Below, one piece after another: positions 25,192 through 34,755 of a DNA stretch of 64,000 nt. Within the stretch, counting starts at the first letter, position 1, and each line of letters starts with the position of its first letter. Under the pieces are notes generated by a model. The model was not told the DNA's origin, made no database searches, and worked only from the letters and a program-made list of their open reading frames with translations. Source of the stretch: Syngnathus acus (Eukaryota > Chordata > Actinopteri > Syngnathiformes > Syngnathidae); the NCBI RefSeq assembly GCF_901709675.1, contig NC_051105.1:6563104-6627103 (forward strand), given 5' to 3'. Both the position numbers and the translations under genes were made by a program.

Positions 25192-26352
25192 TATGTAGGA
25201 CACACTTTTGTCATTGAACGGTGTTGATACCACACCGACCAGGAGCACTGTTATATTCATTAGAATTATGTGATTTATTTTACAATGGGTCTTTAAATAA
25301 AGATAAGATCATGACATGAGCATTTTTATTGAAAGTGATTCAATATATACGTATAGATCTGTCTAGCTTAAATGATCTTGAGCTCAGCCTTTGTGCCCCT
25401 GACACTGAGTTCCCCCTCAAAAAAGAAGACGGAATTCCATTGTGAAGTGCAAAAGGTGGCAGCCAGATGGCATGCCTGCTTTCATTCTGAGTCTGAATGG
25501 AACTGATTTTTGACATTTTTTATTACATTACACTATATTATATATACACTTTGAGTCTGAATGCATGTGTGTGTGTGCGTGCATGACAGACCGATAGCAA
25601 GTGACATTTCTGGCAATGTGAGTGTATCGTCATCATGTAGTGAATAACAGGCTCTTTCACAATGTAAAGGTAGACACAGATTATTGCCTTAGTGTTTGAC
25701 GTAAAACTAAGTATAATAATTTTTTAACAGCAGTATGTCACCCCTGCAAGACTAATAAACTACTTGAGCCTCAAATATGATCTAAAGCTACCGTTCATGG
25801 CGTAGAGACTCGACATTCTATTTATTAAAAAAAAAAAAAAAATTTAAAGAAAGGAAACGGAAATTATAGACCCTCTACGTTTTGGACAAACAGGTCTTAG
25901 GTGACCCCGGGGAACATAGTATAGTGTAAGCGTAGGTAAGATTTTTGGCTTTAGGTTAACTCTTTAGTGTACCTCAAGCGATGATAAGTCTTGCGGTGCG
26001 TGACCAAATGTGACACACTCTTGACATTCAACGTGAGCTTATGTTTATTGATGAAGCTTTGATGAAACATGGACTGCACTGATGGGATACATTACTTTCT
26101 GCCTCTGACATGTCAGCATGATCCCGATGTCTGCACATTTGCATGCTTTGTCCTTACTTATCCTTTGTGCTCAAACAAATACTAATGAGGATGAATGGAG
26201 ACAATATGTGTTGTAATTGGTTCATGTTGTATAACGTGCCCCCACTTACACAGAAAGCTTTGTCTTCTGAGACAGGCGAAAAGACGTTGAAACAGGTCTG
26301 TGGGTTTTAACAGCTCCCTCTGGTGGATAGATTAGATAGGTAGTATGTATAG

Positions 26353-26452
26353 CAGGGGTGCCCAAACTTTTCCAACTCGCGAGCTACTTTTGAAATGACC
26401 AAGTCACAAAGATCTACTCACAGAAAAATTACATTATATATATATATATATA
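26353..26452. mobile_element. hAT-like 5' terminal fragment followed by (TA)n
   Basis: Starts CAGGGGTGCCCAAACTTTT, a common hAT terminus, and runs about 80 bp into a TA tract. The partner terminus is not visible, so it is truncated or was overwritten by the adjacent repeat. Confidence 0.5.
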
Positions 26453-26455
26453 TAT

Positions 26456-26705
26456 CCAAAATGAAAAACCATGTCACGAGTGTAGCAGAGTTAATGCAGA
26501 TGACTTTGAGTTAAACAAGTCTCTAGTCGCCGCGAGCTGCTCCATTAAATGATATAGGGTACGTATATTCGACACAACATAAGTGAGTGTTCCATAGTGT
26601 AATGGTTAGTGCTCTGGACTCTCACCCCAGCGACCTGAGTTCAATTCCCGCTTGGACTAAAAAATTTAAAATTATCATGGAAAAATTTGCAATTTAGGGT
26701 TAGGG
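26456..26705 (+). repeat. Partial copy of the fold-back arm with tRNA-like sequence and telomere-type end
   Basis: Sequence from CCAAAATGAAAAACCATG onward matches the left arm of the 28165-29364 element, through its tRNA-like part, and ends at TTAGGGTTAGGG (26694-26705). Here the telomere-like hexamers read in the G-rich direction, whereas in the fold-back loop they read CCCTAA on the same strand. Confidence 0.75.
26588..26658 (+). repeat. tRNA-like sequence, copy 1
   Basis: TCCATAGTGTAATGGTTAGT resembles the D-arm/A-box region of vertebrate tRNA-Gln. The anticodon arm is CTGGA-CTCTCAC-CCCAG, whose loop would carry CTC as in tRNA-Glu. GAGTTCAATTCCC is a B-box-like T-arm. Acceptor pairing (TGTTCCA with TTGGACT) is imperfect, so this is a repeat-borne tRNA relic rather than a functional gene. 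Confidence 0.7.
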
Positions 26706-26799
26706 CTTCACTTTCAGTGAAGCTTTGATTATGATTTTTCCCTAATGAAGTGGCCTGTTATTAGGAACACCAGAAAATGATGGTGTACTTAATAGAGTG

Positions 26800-28110
26800 T
26801 CCAAGTGACGTCACAGATCAAACAGCCAATCAGAAAGTGGGGGTGAGGGCGGGTGTGGCACTTTTCACTTAAACCAGGGGTGCCGACCTCCAGTCCTCGA
26901 AGGGCTGCGTTCCAACATGTTTTCCAAGTGATCCTCGTTAAGCGCACCTGCGTGAAAAGTTTTAGCTCCTTTCACGTTCTGCAGGAGCTAAAAGTTTTCA
27001 CGCAGGTGCACTTAACGAGGGAATCTTGGAAAACATGTTGGAATGCGGCCCCGAGGACTAGAGCTTGACACCTGTGACCTTTGACCATGATATTTCCCTA
27101 ATAAAGTGGCCTGTTATTAGGTACACTTGAAAATGGCGGTGTACCTAATGGAGTGTCCGTGCGATTCCCTCGTTTAGTGCACCTGCGTGAAAAGTTTTAG
27201 CTCCTGCAGAACGTGAAAATGACCAAAACTTTTCACGCAGGTGCACTTAACGAGGGACTCTTGGAAAACATGTTGGAATGCGGCCCCGAGGACTAGAGCT
27301 TGACACCTGTGACCTTTGACCATGATATTTCCCTAATAAAGTGGCCTGTTATTAGGTACACTTGAAAATGGCGGTGTACCTAATGGAGTGTCCGTGTGAT
27401 TCCCTCGTTAAGTGCACCTGAGTGAAAAGTTTTAGCTCCTGCAGAACGTGAAAATGACCAAAACTTTTCACGCAGGTGCACTTAACGAGGGACTCTTGGA
27501 AAACATGTTGGAATGCGGCCCCGAGGACTAGAGCTTGACACCTGTGACCTTTGACCATGATATTTCCCTAATAAAGTGGCCTGTTATTAGGTACACTTGA
27601 AAATGGCGGTGTACCTAATGGAGTGTCCGTGTGATTCCCTCGTTAAGTGCACCTGCGTGAAAAGTTTTAGCTCCTGCAGAACGTGAAAATGACCAAAACT
27701 TTTCACGCAGGTGCACTTAACGAGGGACTCTTGGAAAACATGTTGGAATGCGGCCCCGAGGACTAGAGCTTGACACCTGTGACCTTTGACCATGATATTT
27801 CCCTAATAAAGTGGCCTGTTATTAGGTACACTTGAAAATGGTGGTGTACCTAATAGAGTGTCCGAGTGACGTCACAGGTCAAACAGCCAATCAGAAAGTG
27901 GGGGTGAGGGCGGGTGTGGCACTTTTCACTTTCATTTAAGCTTTGACCATGATTTTTCCCTAATGAAGTGGCCTGTGATTAGGAACACCTGAAAATGGAG
28001 GTGTACCTAATAGTGTGTCCGAGTGACGTCACAGATCAAACAGCCAATCAGAAAGTGGGGGTGAGGGCGGGTGTGGCACTTTTCACTTTCCGTGAAGCTT
28101 TGACCATGAT
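26800..28110. repeat. Three copies of a module with CRE, CCAAT and GC-rich boxes
   Basis: TGACGTCACAG, then CAGCCAATCAGAAAG, then GTGGGGGTGAGGGCGGG, then GTGGCACTTTTCACTT occurs three times, at about 26806-26870, 27867-27932 and 28024-28085. The 235-bp array sits between the first and second copies. Copies are nearly identical. The motif order resembles a core promoter, but no transcript is evident. Confidence 0.8.
26875..27830. repeat. Tandem array of 235-bp units, each with a long hairpin
   Basis: The landmark GTACACTTGAAAATGGCG recurs at 27121, 27356 and 27591 and again (with a variant third word) at 27826, an exact 235-bp period. Each unit contains inverted arms (CCTCGTTAAGTGCACCTGCG and its reverse complement) around a short spacer. 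The first unit (26875-27074) carries a longer palindrome starting CAGGGGTGCCGACCTCCAGT and ending CACCTG, like a complete hAT-type miniature element. Later units lack its left end. This suggests a miniature element inserted once and a deleted form then amplified in tandem. Confidence 0.88.
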
Positions 28111-28440
28111 TTTTTATTATTTGATTTATAAAAAAAATAAAAAAAAGATGTGTGGGGGGGGTCTGCGCCTGCAGACATTAAAGGTGATAATGAAACATAA
28201 CGACGACCATACTATAGCGCACATGCAGACGCGAGGAGCGTAGAATTCAAATAACCTTTCGATTTTATTCCATCAGTATGGTGAAGAATTGAACAGCAAA
28301 CGCATCCAAAATAAAAAAACATGGCACGAGTGTAGCAGAGTTGATGCTGATGACTTTGAGTTCAACAAATCTCTGGTCTATTCGCTTGAGCTGCTCCATT
28401 AAAGTATATAGGGTACGTATCTTTAATGCAATTCAAGCGA

Positions 28441-28509
28441 GGGATCCATAGTGTAGTGGTTAGTGCTCCGGACTCTCACCCCCACTCGAGTTCAAATCTC
28501 GGTGGGGCC
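28441..28509 (+). repeat. tRNA-like sequence, copy 2 (left arm)
   Basis: ATCCATAGTGTAGTGGTTAG with CGGACTCTCACCCCCACTCG and GAGTTCAAATCTCGG gives A-box-like and B-box-like elements. The anticodon stem and the acceptor stem are mismatched, so a functional tRNA is unlikely. Confidence 0.65.
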
Positions 28510-28550
28510 AAAAAATATTTTGTCATGGAAAAATTGGCAACACAACCCTA

Positions 28551-29005
28551 GCCCTAGCCCTAACTCCAGCAGGGCCAAAAAATATTTTGTCATGGAAAAA
28601 TTGGCAACACAACCCTAACCCTAGCCCTAACTCCAGCACGAACCCTAGCTCTAGCCCCAACCCTAACCCCAACCCTAGCACTAACCCTAACCCCAACCCT
28701 AGCACTAACCCTAACCCCAACCCTAACCCCAACCCTAACCCTAGCTCTAACCTTAACCCAATCCTAACCCTAGCTCTAACACTAGCCCTAACCCCAACCC
28801 TAGCTCTAACCCTAGCTCTAACCCTAACCCCAACCCAAAACCTAACCCTAGCTCTAACCTTAACCCAATCCTAACCCTAGCTCTAACCCTAGCCCTAACC
28901 CCAACCCTAACCCTAACCCTAGCTCTAACCCTAACCCCAACCCAAAACCTAACCCTAGCTCTAACCCTAACCCAAAACCTAACCCTAGCTCCACCCCTAA
29001 CCCTA
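28551..29005 (+). repeat. Interstitial telomere-like repeat (CCCTAA variants)
   Basis: About 450 bp of CCCTAA with many CCCTAGCT, CCCCAA and CCAAAACCTAA variants. The vertebrate telomere unit is TTAGGG/CCCTAA. The high proportion of variants fits an old interstitial or element-borne array rather than a recent telomere fusion. Confidence 0.9.
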
Positions 29006-29045
29006 AACCTGTGTTGCAAATTTTTCCATGATAAAATATTTTTCA

Positions 29046-29114
29046 GTCCCACCGGGATTTGAACTCGGGTCGCTAGGGTGAGAGTCCAAAGCACCAACCA
29101 CTACACTAAGCAAA
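29046..29114 (-). repeat. tRNA-like sequence, copy 3 (right arm)
   Basis: Minus-strand sequence reads TTAGTGTAGTGGTTGGTGCT, TTGGACTCTCACCCTAGCG and GAGTTCAAATCCCGGTGGG. This is the best preserved B-box of the three copies. It lies in inverted orientation to copy 2. Confidence 0.65.
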
Positions 29115-29635
29115 CCTCGCTTGAGTTGCATGGAAGATACGTATCCTATATAGGTTAATGGCTCAAGCGACCAGTAGAACTCAAAGTCATCAGCATTAAC
29201 TCGTGACATGGTTTTCATTTTGGATGCGTTTGCGGTTCAATTCTTCACCATACTGATGGAATAAGATCGAGAGGTTATTTGAATTCTACGCTCCTCACGT
29301 CTGCATGTGCGCTATAGTATGGTCGGCGTTATGTTTTATTATCATCTTTAATGTCTGCAGGCGCAAAGCATTAAATGTCGGTAATGACGCTGTAGGGCGA
29401 CGTTGTAAATGTATATCTTTTATGCAGTTTTGACCTTTTTGTTAACATGCACATTACATTTGAGGTCATTATTTATTCCTGAATACTATAAATAGTTTCA
29501 GATTGAAAGTGACAACCAAATTGGCTAAAATGGTCTGGAGCCACTTTTTCTTTCTTCTGATAAGCACTTATATACGTGTTAAAAAAAACAACAACTCCAT
29601 GCTCTCTTCTCTGTTAGAACTTGCTTACCTTAAAG

Positions 29636-29848
29636 CAGGGGTCACCAACTCCGGTCCTCAAGGGCGCCAATCCAGCCTGTTTTAGGTGCAGCCCTACAAC
29701 AACACACTTGATTCAAATAATCAGGATCGCTATCAGCCTTAATAGAGCTTGCTGATGAGCTGATCATTTGAATCAGGTGTGTTGTTGTAGGGCTGCACCT
29801 AAAACAGGCTGGATTGGCGCCCTTGAGGACCGGAGTTGGTGACCCCTG
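29636..29848. mobile_element. Intact palindromic hAT-type miniature element (213 bp)
   Basis: Begins CAGGGGTCACCAACTCCGG and ends in its reverse complement; most of the element is a near-perfect palindrome around a short centre. The 8-bp sequence CCTTAAAG flanks it on both sides (29628-29635 and 29849-29856). Such intact ends and duplication suggest a fairly recent insertion. Confidence 0.95.
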
Positions 29849-29871
29849 CCTTAAAGCATCCAAACATCGCA

Positions 29872-30224
29872 TGACAGCTGATGCTGAGCTCCCATCAGGC
29901 AATGGTAACATGCAAATCACTCACTCACTGACTCGTTCACTCATAGATCCGTTCTGTTGGTGAACCGGAAATGCAATTCACGAATCGTTCGTAAACGGGA
30001 AGTTACGTCATTTTCTTCTTCGTTTTGTTATACGGCGAGGTGGCACCAGCTTCAATGCGCATTACCGACACCTACTGGTTGAAGTCATATGAACTGAAAA
30101 AAGAACGAATCACTTTAGGAAATTATTCGTTCACTCTCGTTCACTGAAAAGGTTCGTTCTTTTGAACGAATCGTTCACTCACAAGCCTGACAGCTGATGC
30201 TGAGCTCCCATCAGGCAATGGTAA
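29872..30224. repeat. GAACGAATC-type repeat flanked by a 37-bp direct duplication
   Basis: A 37-bp sequence beginning TGACAGCTGATGCTGAGCTC is present twice without mismatch, at 29872-29908 and 30188-30224. Between them lies about 280 bp with GAACGAATCGTTCACT and CGTTCACTCA motifs near its ends, resembling a common fish interspersed repeat. The long flanking duplication is not a standard target-site length. Confidence 0.65.
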
Positions 30225-30999
30225 AATTATAAATCTTATTTTGACTTCAATACATTTTGATTTAATCAAATAGTTTTCCTTATATTAATGCACAGAGCAT
30301 GTTCAAACTGTATGTACAAATAGATTTTTTTAGAAAGAGGTCTTGTTTTTTTAAGAACCGTTATGCCTTCCATGGGACAGTATTTTATATTAGCCACGAT
30401 GGTGTCGCTTGGAGATGGGAGTGATTCTTTTAGGTGGTATTTCATGTAAAAACGTTGGGTCACCACCAATGTTTGATAATTATGTTATGTATTGTAGAAT
30501 GAATAACTGTTTAATAATATAACAAGAAATACTAGAAAATAATGGTGCTGGTTTACTTCATGTGATGACTGGTGAACAGCTACACTTCTGGCAGTTGAGT
30601 TGATTTTAAAAGAAAAAGAGAGAAGAAAAAAAAAAGTAACGTTTTTTAATAACAACACTGTGGTGATAACACTCATTGAAAAAAGAACACGTCACATTTC
30701 TGCAGTGCATGTCATGTTGCAGAAATATATTTAAAGATATGGTATATAGATACAATATGTATTTTACTTCCAATTAATGTTCTCAAGCAACCTGAAGTAT
30801 ATGTAAACATACATTTAAGACACATACTTAAGGTACACGGCGCATAGGTCAAACATAATTGTGTCCAGTGTATTCTTGATGTATGGTGTAACTTTCTCTC
30901 AGCGGTTTTCCCCAAGTTTAGTTAACATAGCACAAGAGTAGTGGACTTCATGCACTGACTAGTCAAGTGGTGCAAGTACTGCTTATTTTTTTTTGCACA

Positions 31000-33260
31000 T
31001 CATGAGTTATAGATGGAGTTGACACGTTGAACATAGCTGGCATAAGGCTCCACTTCCTCTACTCCCTCAATCTGAAACAAAAAACAGCATACAGACAAAG
31101 TGCGGTGTCATTATCGAAAAACAAAATTGTGCTGGGAAACAGAAAAGAAACTAAACCTTAACAGAAAGATTTAAAAACACCTCAGGTTTGTGTATAACGG
31201 GCTCAGGTTTGGCTGCCGAGCGGTCTGTGATCAAGTAATTTCTGAGAAAGGAAACGAAACTGTTTAGTAGTTAAAGAATAATTTAGATACAAAAATAAAA
31301 TAAAATAATACAATATTCCAGAATTTAAATGAAGTAGATTCTAAATTCTCACCTGAGCATGATTAGCTTTTTGTATATAAAGAATAAAAGTGCAGTTAGG
31401 ACCATCAAGATTGACACAACTATGAGAAGGCACACAACAGTATCAAGAAGACCTGAGTGGTAAATGAGAAAGTAGTTTATTAGTACCCATTAACTTTCTG
31501 ATGTACAAGCTTATCACAGTCTGATTGTTTTGTGTCCTCAAGCTTCTTAGATGGTGTTCACTCATTGACTCATCTTTGTTTGGCAGAACTTAAAATTCAC
31601 AAACCTTTTCGGTGCCTTGGTACCAACGTCTTCTCTGCTTCCCAGTATGGATGCTTGATGACGCATGTCGCGTTTGTCGGGCCCTCAGGTAATTTCAGGC
31701 GACTTTCTACAGAGAACAATCCACCGGAACGCCACTGCGTCACCACGGCTGACTCGTTTTCGGCATGGCGCCACGTGACATCGGCGGCCGGCTTTCCTCC
31801 CTCCGCTGCGCAGACGGCCACCATGCTGTTGTTGTCCCTCAGCTCTAACCAGGAGGAGATACTGGGAGGAACTGGGAAAAAAGAATTGATAGATGCTGCA
31901 GTGATAGCTACTTTTTAAATTTTGTTTTTTTCAACATGCAAAGTTGCCCAATGTGAAAATTTGCTTGTCACACCTGTAATGGACACGCTGACGTTACAGG
32001 TGTGGATTCCTCCAGCAAAAGGCATTTCGTACATGTATATGCCCACGTCGCGCTCAGAGAAGTTGGGGATGTGCAGGTAGGACCAAGACTCCGAGATGCC
32101 GTGCAGGGACTTGCCGTCAGTGCAGGTGTCTAATAAACCCTCAGACTTTTGCCAGCCCACCTGACACTGCTTGTTTCCAACCAGGCCCACTCTCCAGATG
32201 ATGTACGTAATCTCCTTCGACATCAAGTCCTTCGACATGTTGCTGCAGTTCAGCTTGACCTCACTCCCCACATTGAAATATAAGTGGGTCACTGTAAAAA
32301 AAAAAAAAAAAAGATTATTGTTATCTTGGCCAAACTTGTGCTTGAGCAAATTTACCTAATGTTTGGGCAAGTGGAAAGAATGACTTCAATCCTGTACAGA
32401 GCTAACTGGTTCGGAAAAAAAAAGGTCAAGCATCGTTCAGCTTTTTCAACGGAACATCTTACTTTGCCCACGTCTCCTTCACTCTTCTTTCTGTTAGCTG
32501 TAAACATTATGACTCATAACTGCACTCTTATCTTCACCAACCGAAGCCATCTATTTGTGGTGCGCTCATACACTACTAAACTAAATGCAGTAAATTAATT
32601 CCTCTCCAACCTTGTAAAAGTATATGAAATTAAAGTCTCAATAAATAATTGAAATTAGTCAATTATATATCTGGTATACAAATTAAAAGAGAAACTATAA
32701 AACTTATATTATGAAAGTATTATTTGAAAAACAAAACTAACAAAAACTATAAACCATATAATTATAAAAATAAACACCAAAGTACAAAATAATAAAATCG
32801 ATGAAAAACAATATAAAATACTAAACTCTGAATAAATAATGAGCAAGGAAATAAAACGAATTAGAAAAACACTAAATATTTGAAATGAATAAGAATGAAA
32901 ATAGGAATAAAATACATACTGTACAACAAAATAAACAATGAATGGTCCAAAAGTGTCATAATTAAAAAATAATACTAATGATCTTTAGGCAGTTATAAAC
33001 TATGAAGTTACAAAACGAAATTTTTATTAGCTATAAAAACAATATAAAATGCTAAAAGTAAAAAAAAAAAGTCTTATGAAATTATTAACTACCTGGCTGC
33101 CGATCAATGATGACCATTATGGCTGTTTATGTAAAGGTAGATGAAGGTAGACACTGGTACCCATATTGCAGCTACATTACAGACCTGAGTCCTGAGTCCA
33201 TGCTTGGCACAGCAATGACAACAAGAGAATGACAGCAGAAACCCCAATTGGCTCCTTCAT
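31000..33260 (-). CDS. cd200r1: CD200 receptor 1-like, 6 coding exons, 297 aa
   Basis: Exons in transcript order: 33260-33185 (signal peptide, VSAVILLLSLLCQAW), 32291-31974 (V-type Ig), 31871-31605 (C2-type Ig), 31452-31353 (transmembrane, LLDTVVCLLIVVSILMVLTA), 31241-31181 and 31071-31000 (cytosolic). Similarity to mammalian CD200R1 is specific. The V domain has WRVGLVGNKQC followed by DTCTDGK (human WEIILRGQPSC and TNCTD). The C2 domain has VCAAEGGKPAADVTW (human VCKAVAGKPAAQISW). The tail has EPYASYVQRVNSIYNS (human QPYASYTEKNNPLYDT). CD200R1 is an inhibitory myeloid receptor that signals through these tyrosines by docking DOK proteins rather than through ITIMs. Here the F-strand cysteine of the V domain is replaced by tyrosine (DVGIYMYEM) and NPLY is NSIY. 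Intron 1 is A/T-rich with no other feature. The gene is convergent with cd200. Confidence 0.88.
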
Positions 33261-33961
33261 CTTCAGCTATCCACACGGCTTTAAATCATCTTTTCAAGAC
33301 CGAACCAGCTACTAGTTAAAGAGTGTTGCATCTCTAATCCACAGAACACATTTACAAGAAAACTGTGGTCAACAATACATCCCTCCCTTCTTCTTCCTCC
33401 TCCTCCTCCTCCACAAGCATCATCATGTGATCATCACAGGAAGTTGATTGCTGCTCTCTACAGAAAATTGTACTTTTTATCTTTACTCGGGTTGCTGCGT
33501 TAGCATTTCAGATGTTAGAAGTTGATCAGTTCTTACTGACCCGGCTGTTGGTAAAATTAAAATCTTTTGTAATCTTATGTCCTGTTTATTAATCTGGGTT
33601 CATGTCCTGGAATTAACATTATGAGTCAGCATGACTTTTAAATATAACCCTTTATTTACAATTCCAACAACTGAACAACTACATTCCAATTACATTGGTT
33701 GAATCATTATAAATTGATGGTGGTGGTTTATAAAGACAAAAATCGTATTAACTGTCATGCTTTTTATACTATCTGTCGATCTGAAACTTGTAGTACAAGC
33801 ACGACATATAAAGTCACACTAACACAAAGTGATGAAACCACTTGTTAAGTATGAACTTTTTATAAACTGTTTCATCACTTGGGACATATGAATCATAACT
33901 CGGTTCATTACATATTTTCTATGGAAAATTAATCAGAGCCAGACATGTAGGCTGTTTTTTT

Positions 33962-34145
33962 GTCAAGAAGTGAGAGAAGGGCGTTGCAAAATAATTTTCA
34001 TGACAGCTATTAATAACTAAACGCATCTACTTTTTTTCTATGGTCTTGTTTGAATCAAGAAGTGGGAGAAGGGCACTGGAAAATAATTTTCATGACAGCC
34101 ATGAATGACTAAATGCAACTACTTTCTTTCTATGATGTGTTGAGA
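33962..34145. repeat. 92-bp tandem duplication, two copies
   Basis: TCAAGAAGTGAGAGAAGGGC followed by AAAATAATTTTCATGACAGC recurs 92 bp later with a few substitutions (TCAAGAAGTGGGAGAAGGGC). Confidence 0.75.
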
Positions 34146-34734
34146 TTCAATATTAACCCCACATCTTAATTTTGAGGCCGCAGAGCTTCAGCTGACTGTG
34201 AGGAGCTGGCATGTTTTGCAAGAAATCACAGCTTTGTGTTTGCTTAAGTCAGCGTAGTTTCCCTTAGGCCAAAAATAAAACGGAGGTTAACTGTTTGTGA
34301 TACATTTGACTTTGGGGAAGACAAGAGGGGAAAAAAACACAATCATTATGCAACATTGACACACTTAGGATGAGAGAGATAAAGACAAGCTTGACATCCT
34401 GTTTACGTCAAAATCAACTCGAGGGTCATGGAATATGTTTTGGTTGATAACACTACACAAAACACTATTGCCTTGATGTATTTCTCAGTATCAGTTATTT
34501 TCTCCAAATCTAAAACCTCTGACACTTATTGTATTTGTGTATTTTGAGATTTTTTTCTTTACTAAACTACGTTTTTGTGACAGGAAAAAAAAAGGCAAAG
34601 CAAATGCTCCGGCAATTGCCAAAAAATGTTCAAACGCTTGAATTATTCAATTGAGTTGGGGTTTTATCTTATAGAAGTATTTAACAAGCAAGAAACGTTT
34701 CTTACCTGAATGTTCGGCCTTTGGCCAAGAGCAT

Positions 34735-34755
34735 CTTGGGAGTTGTAGTTGACCC
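34735..34755 (-). promoter_or_regulatory. ZNF143/THAP11-type motif
   Basis: The minus strand reads ACTACAACTCCCAAGATGC, close to the ACTACAATTCCCAGCATGC element bound by ZNF143 and THAP11 at many vertebrate promoters. It lies about 490 bp upstream of the cfap91 start codon and next to a possible minus-strand splice donor. Confidence 0.55.

Larger units (their letters stand above)
28165..29364. mobile_element. 1.2-kb fold-back element with tRNA-like arms and telomere-like loop
   Basis: The left arm runs from GCGCCTGCAGACATTAAAG (28165) to about 28550. The right arm, about 29006-29364, is its reverse complement with scattered mismatches and small indels. Each arm carries a tRNA-like sequence about 60-120 bp from the loop. 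The loop (about 28551-29005) is degenerate CCCTAA/CCCTAGCT/CCCCAA repeat. A short segment with CCAAAAAATATTTTGTCATG is also duplicated directly near 28507 and 28575. No transposase is encoded and no target duplication was identified. Confidence 0.8.
24769..30999. other. Repeat-rich interval between cd200 and cd200r1
   Basis: Contains the two 3' UTRs and, from about 26.35 to 30.2 kb, a dense cluster of repeats listed individually: a hAT fragment, tRNA-like units, a 235-bp tandem array, a promoter-like repeated module, a fold-back element with a telomere-like loop, an intact hAT miniature element and a repeat flanked by a 37-bp duplication. No coding exon was recognised. Open frames that recur at identical spacing (for example minus-strand 27352-27558 and 27587-27793) are products of the array. 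Confidence 0.7.

Noticed and set aside
27352-27793. Two identical 68-codon minus-strand frames 235 bp apart
   Set aside because: They reflect the period of the tandem array, not duplicated genes.
26875-27830. CRISPR-like array
   Set aside because: Regular repeats exist, but the units are 235 bp, contiguous and without variable spacers, and the genome is vertebrate.
28441-28509. Functional tRNA gene
   Set aside because: Acceptor and anticodon stems are mismatched, and the sequence is embedded in a repeat present in three copies. Treated as tRNA-derived repeat.
28523-29097. Open frames of Gly-Leu, Pro-Asn or Arg-Val repeats
   Set aside because: They are translations of the CCCTAA-type telomere-like loop.
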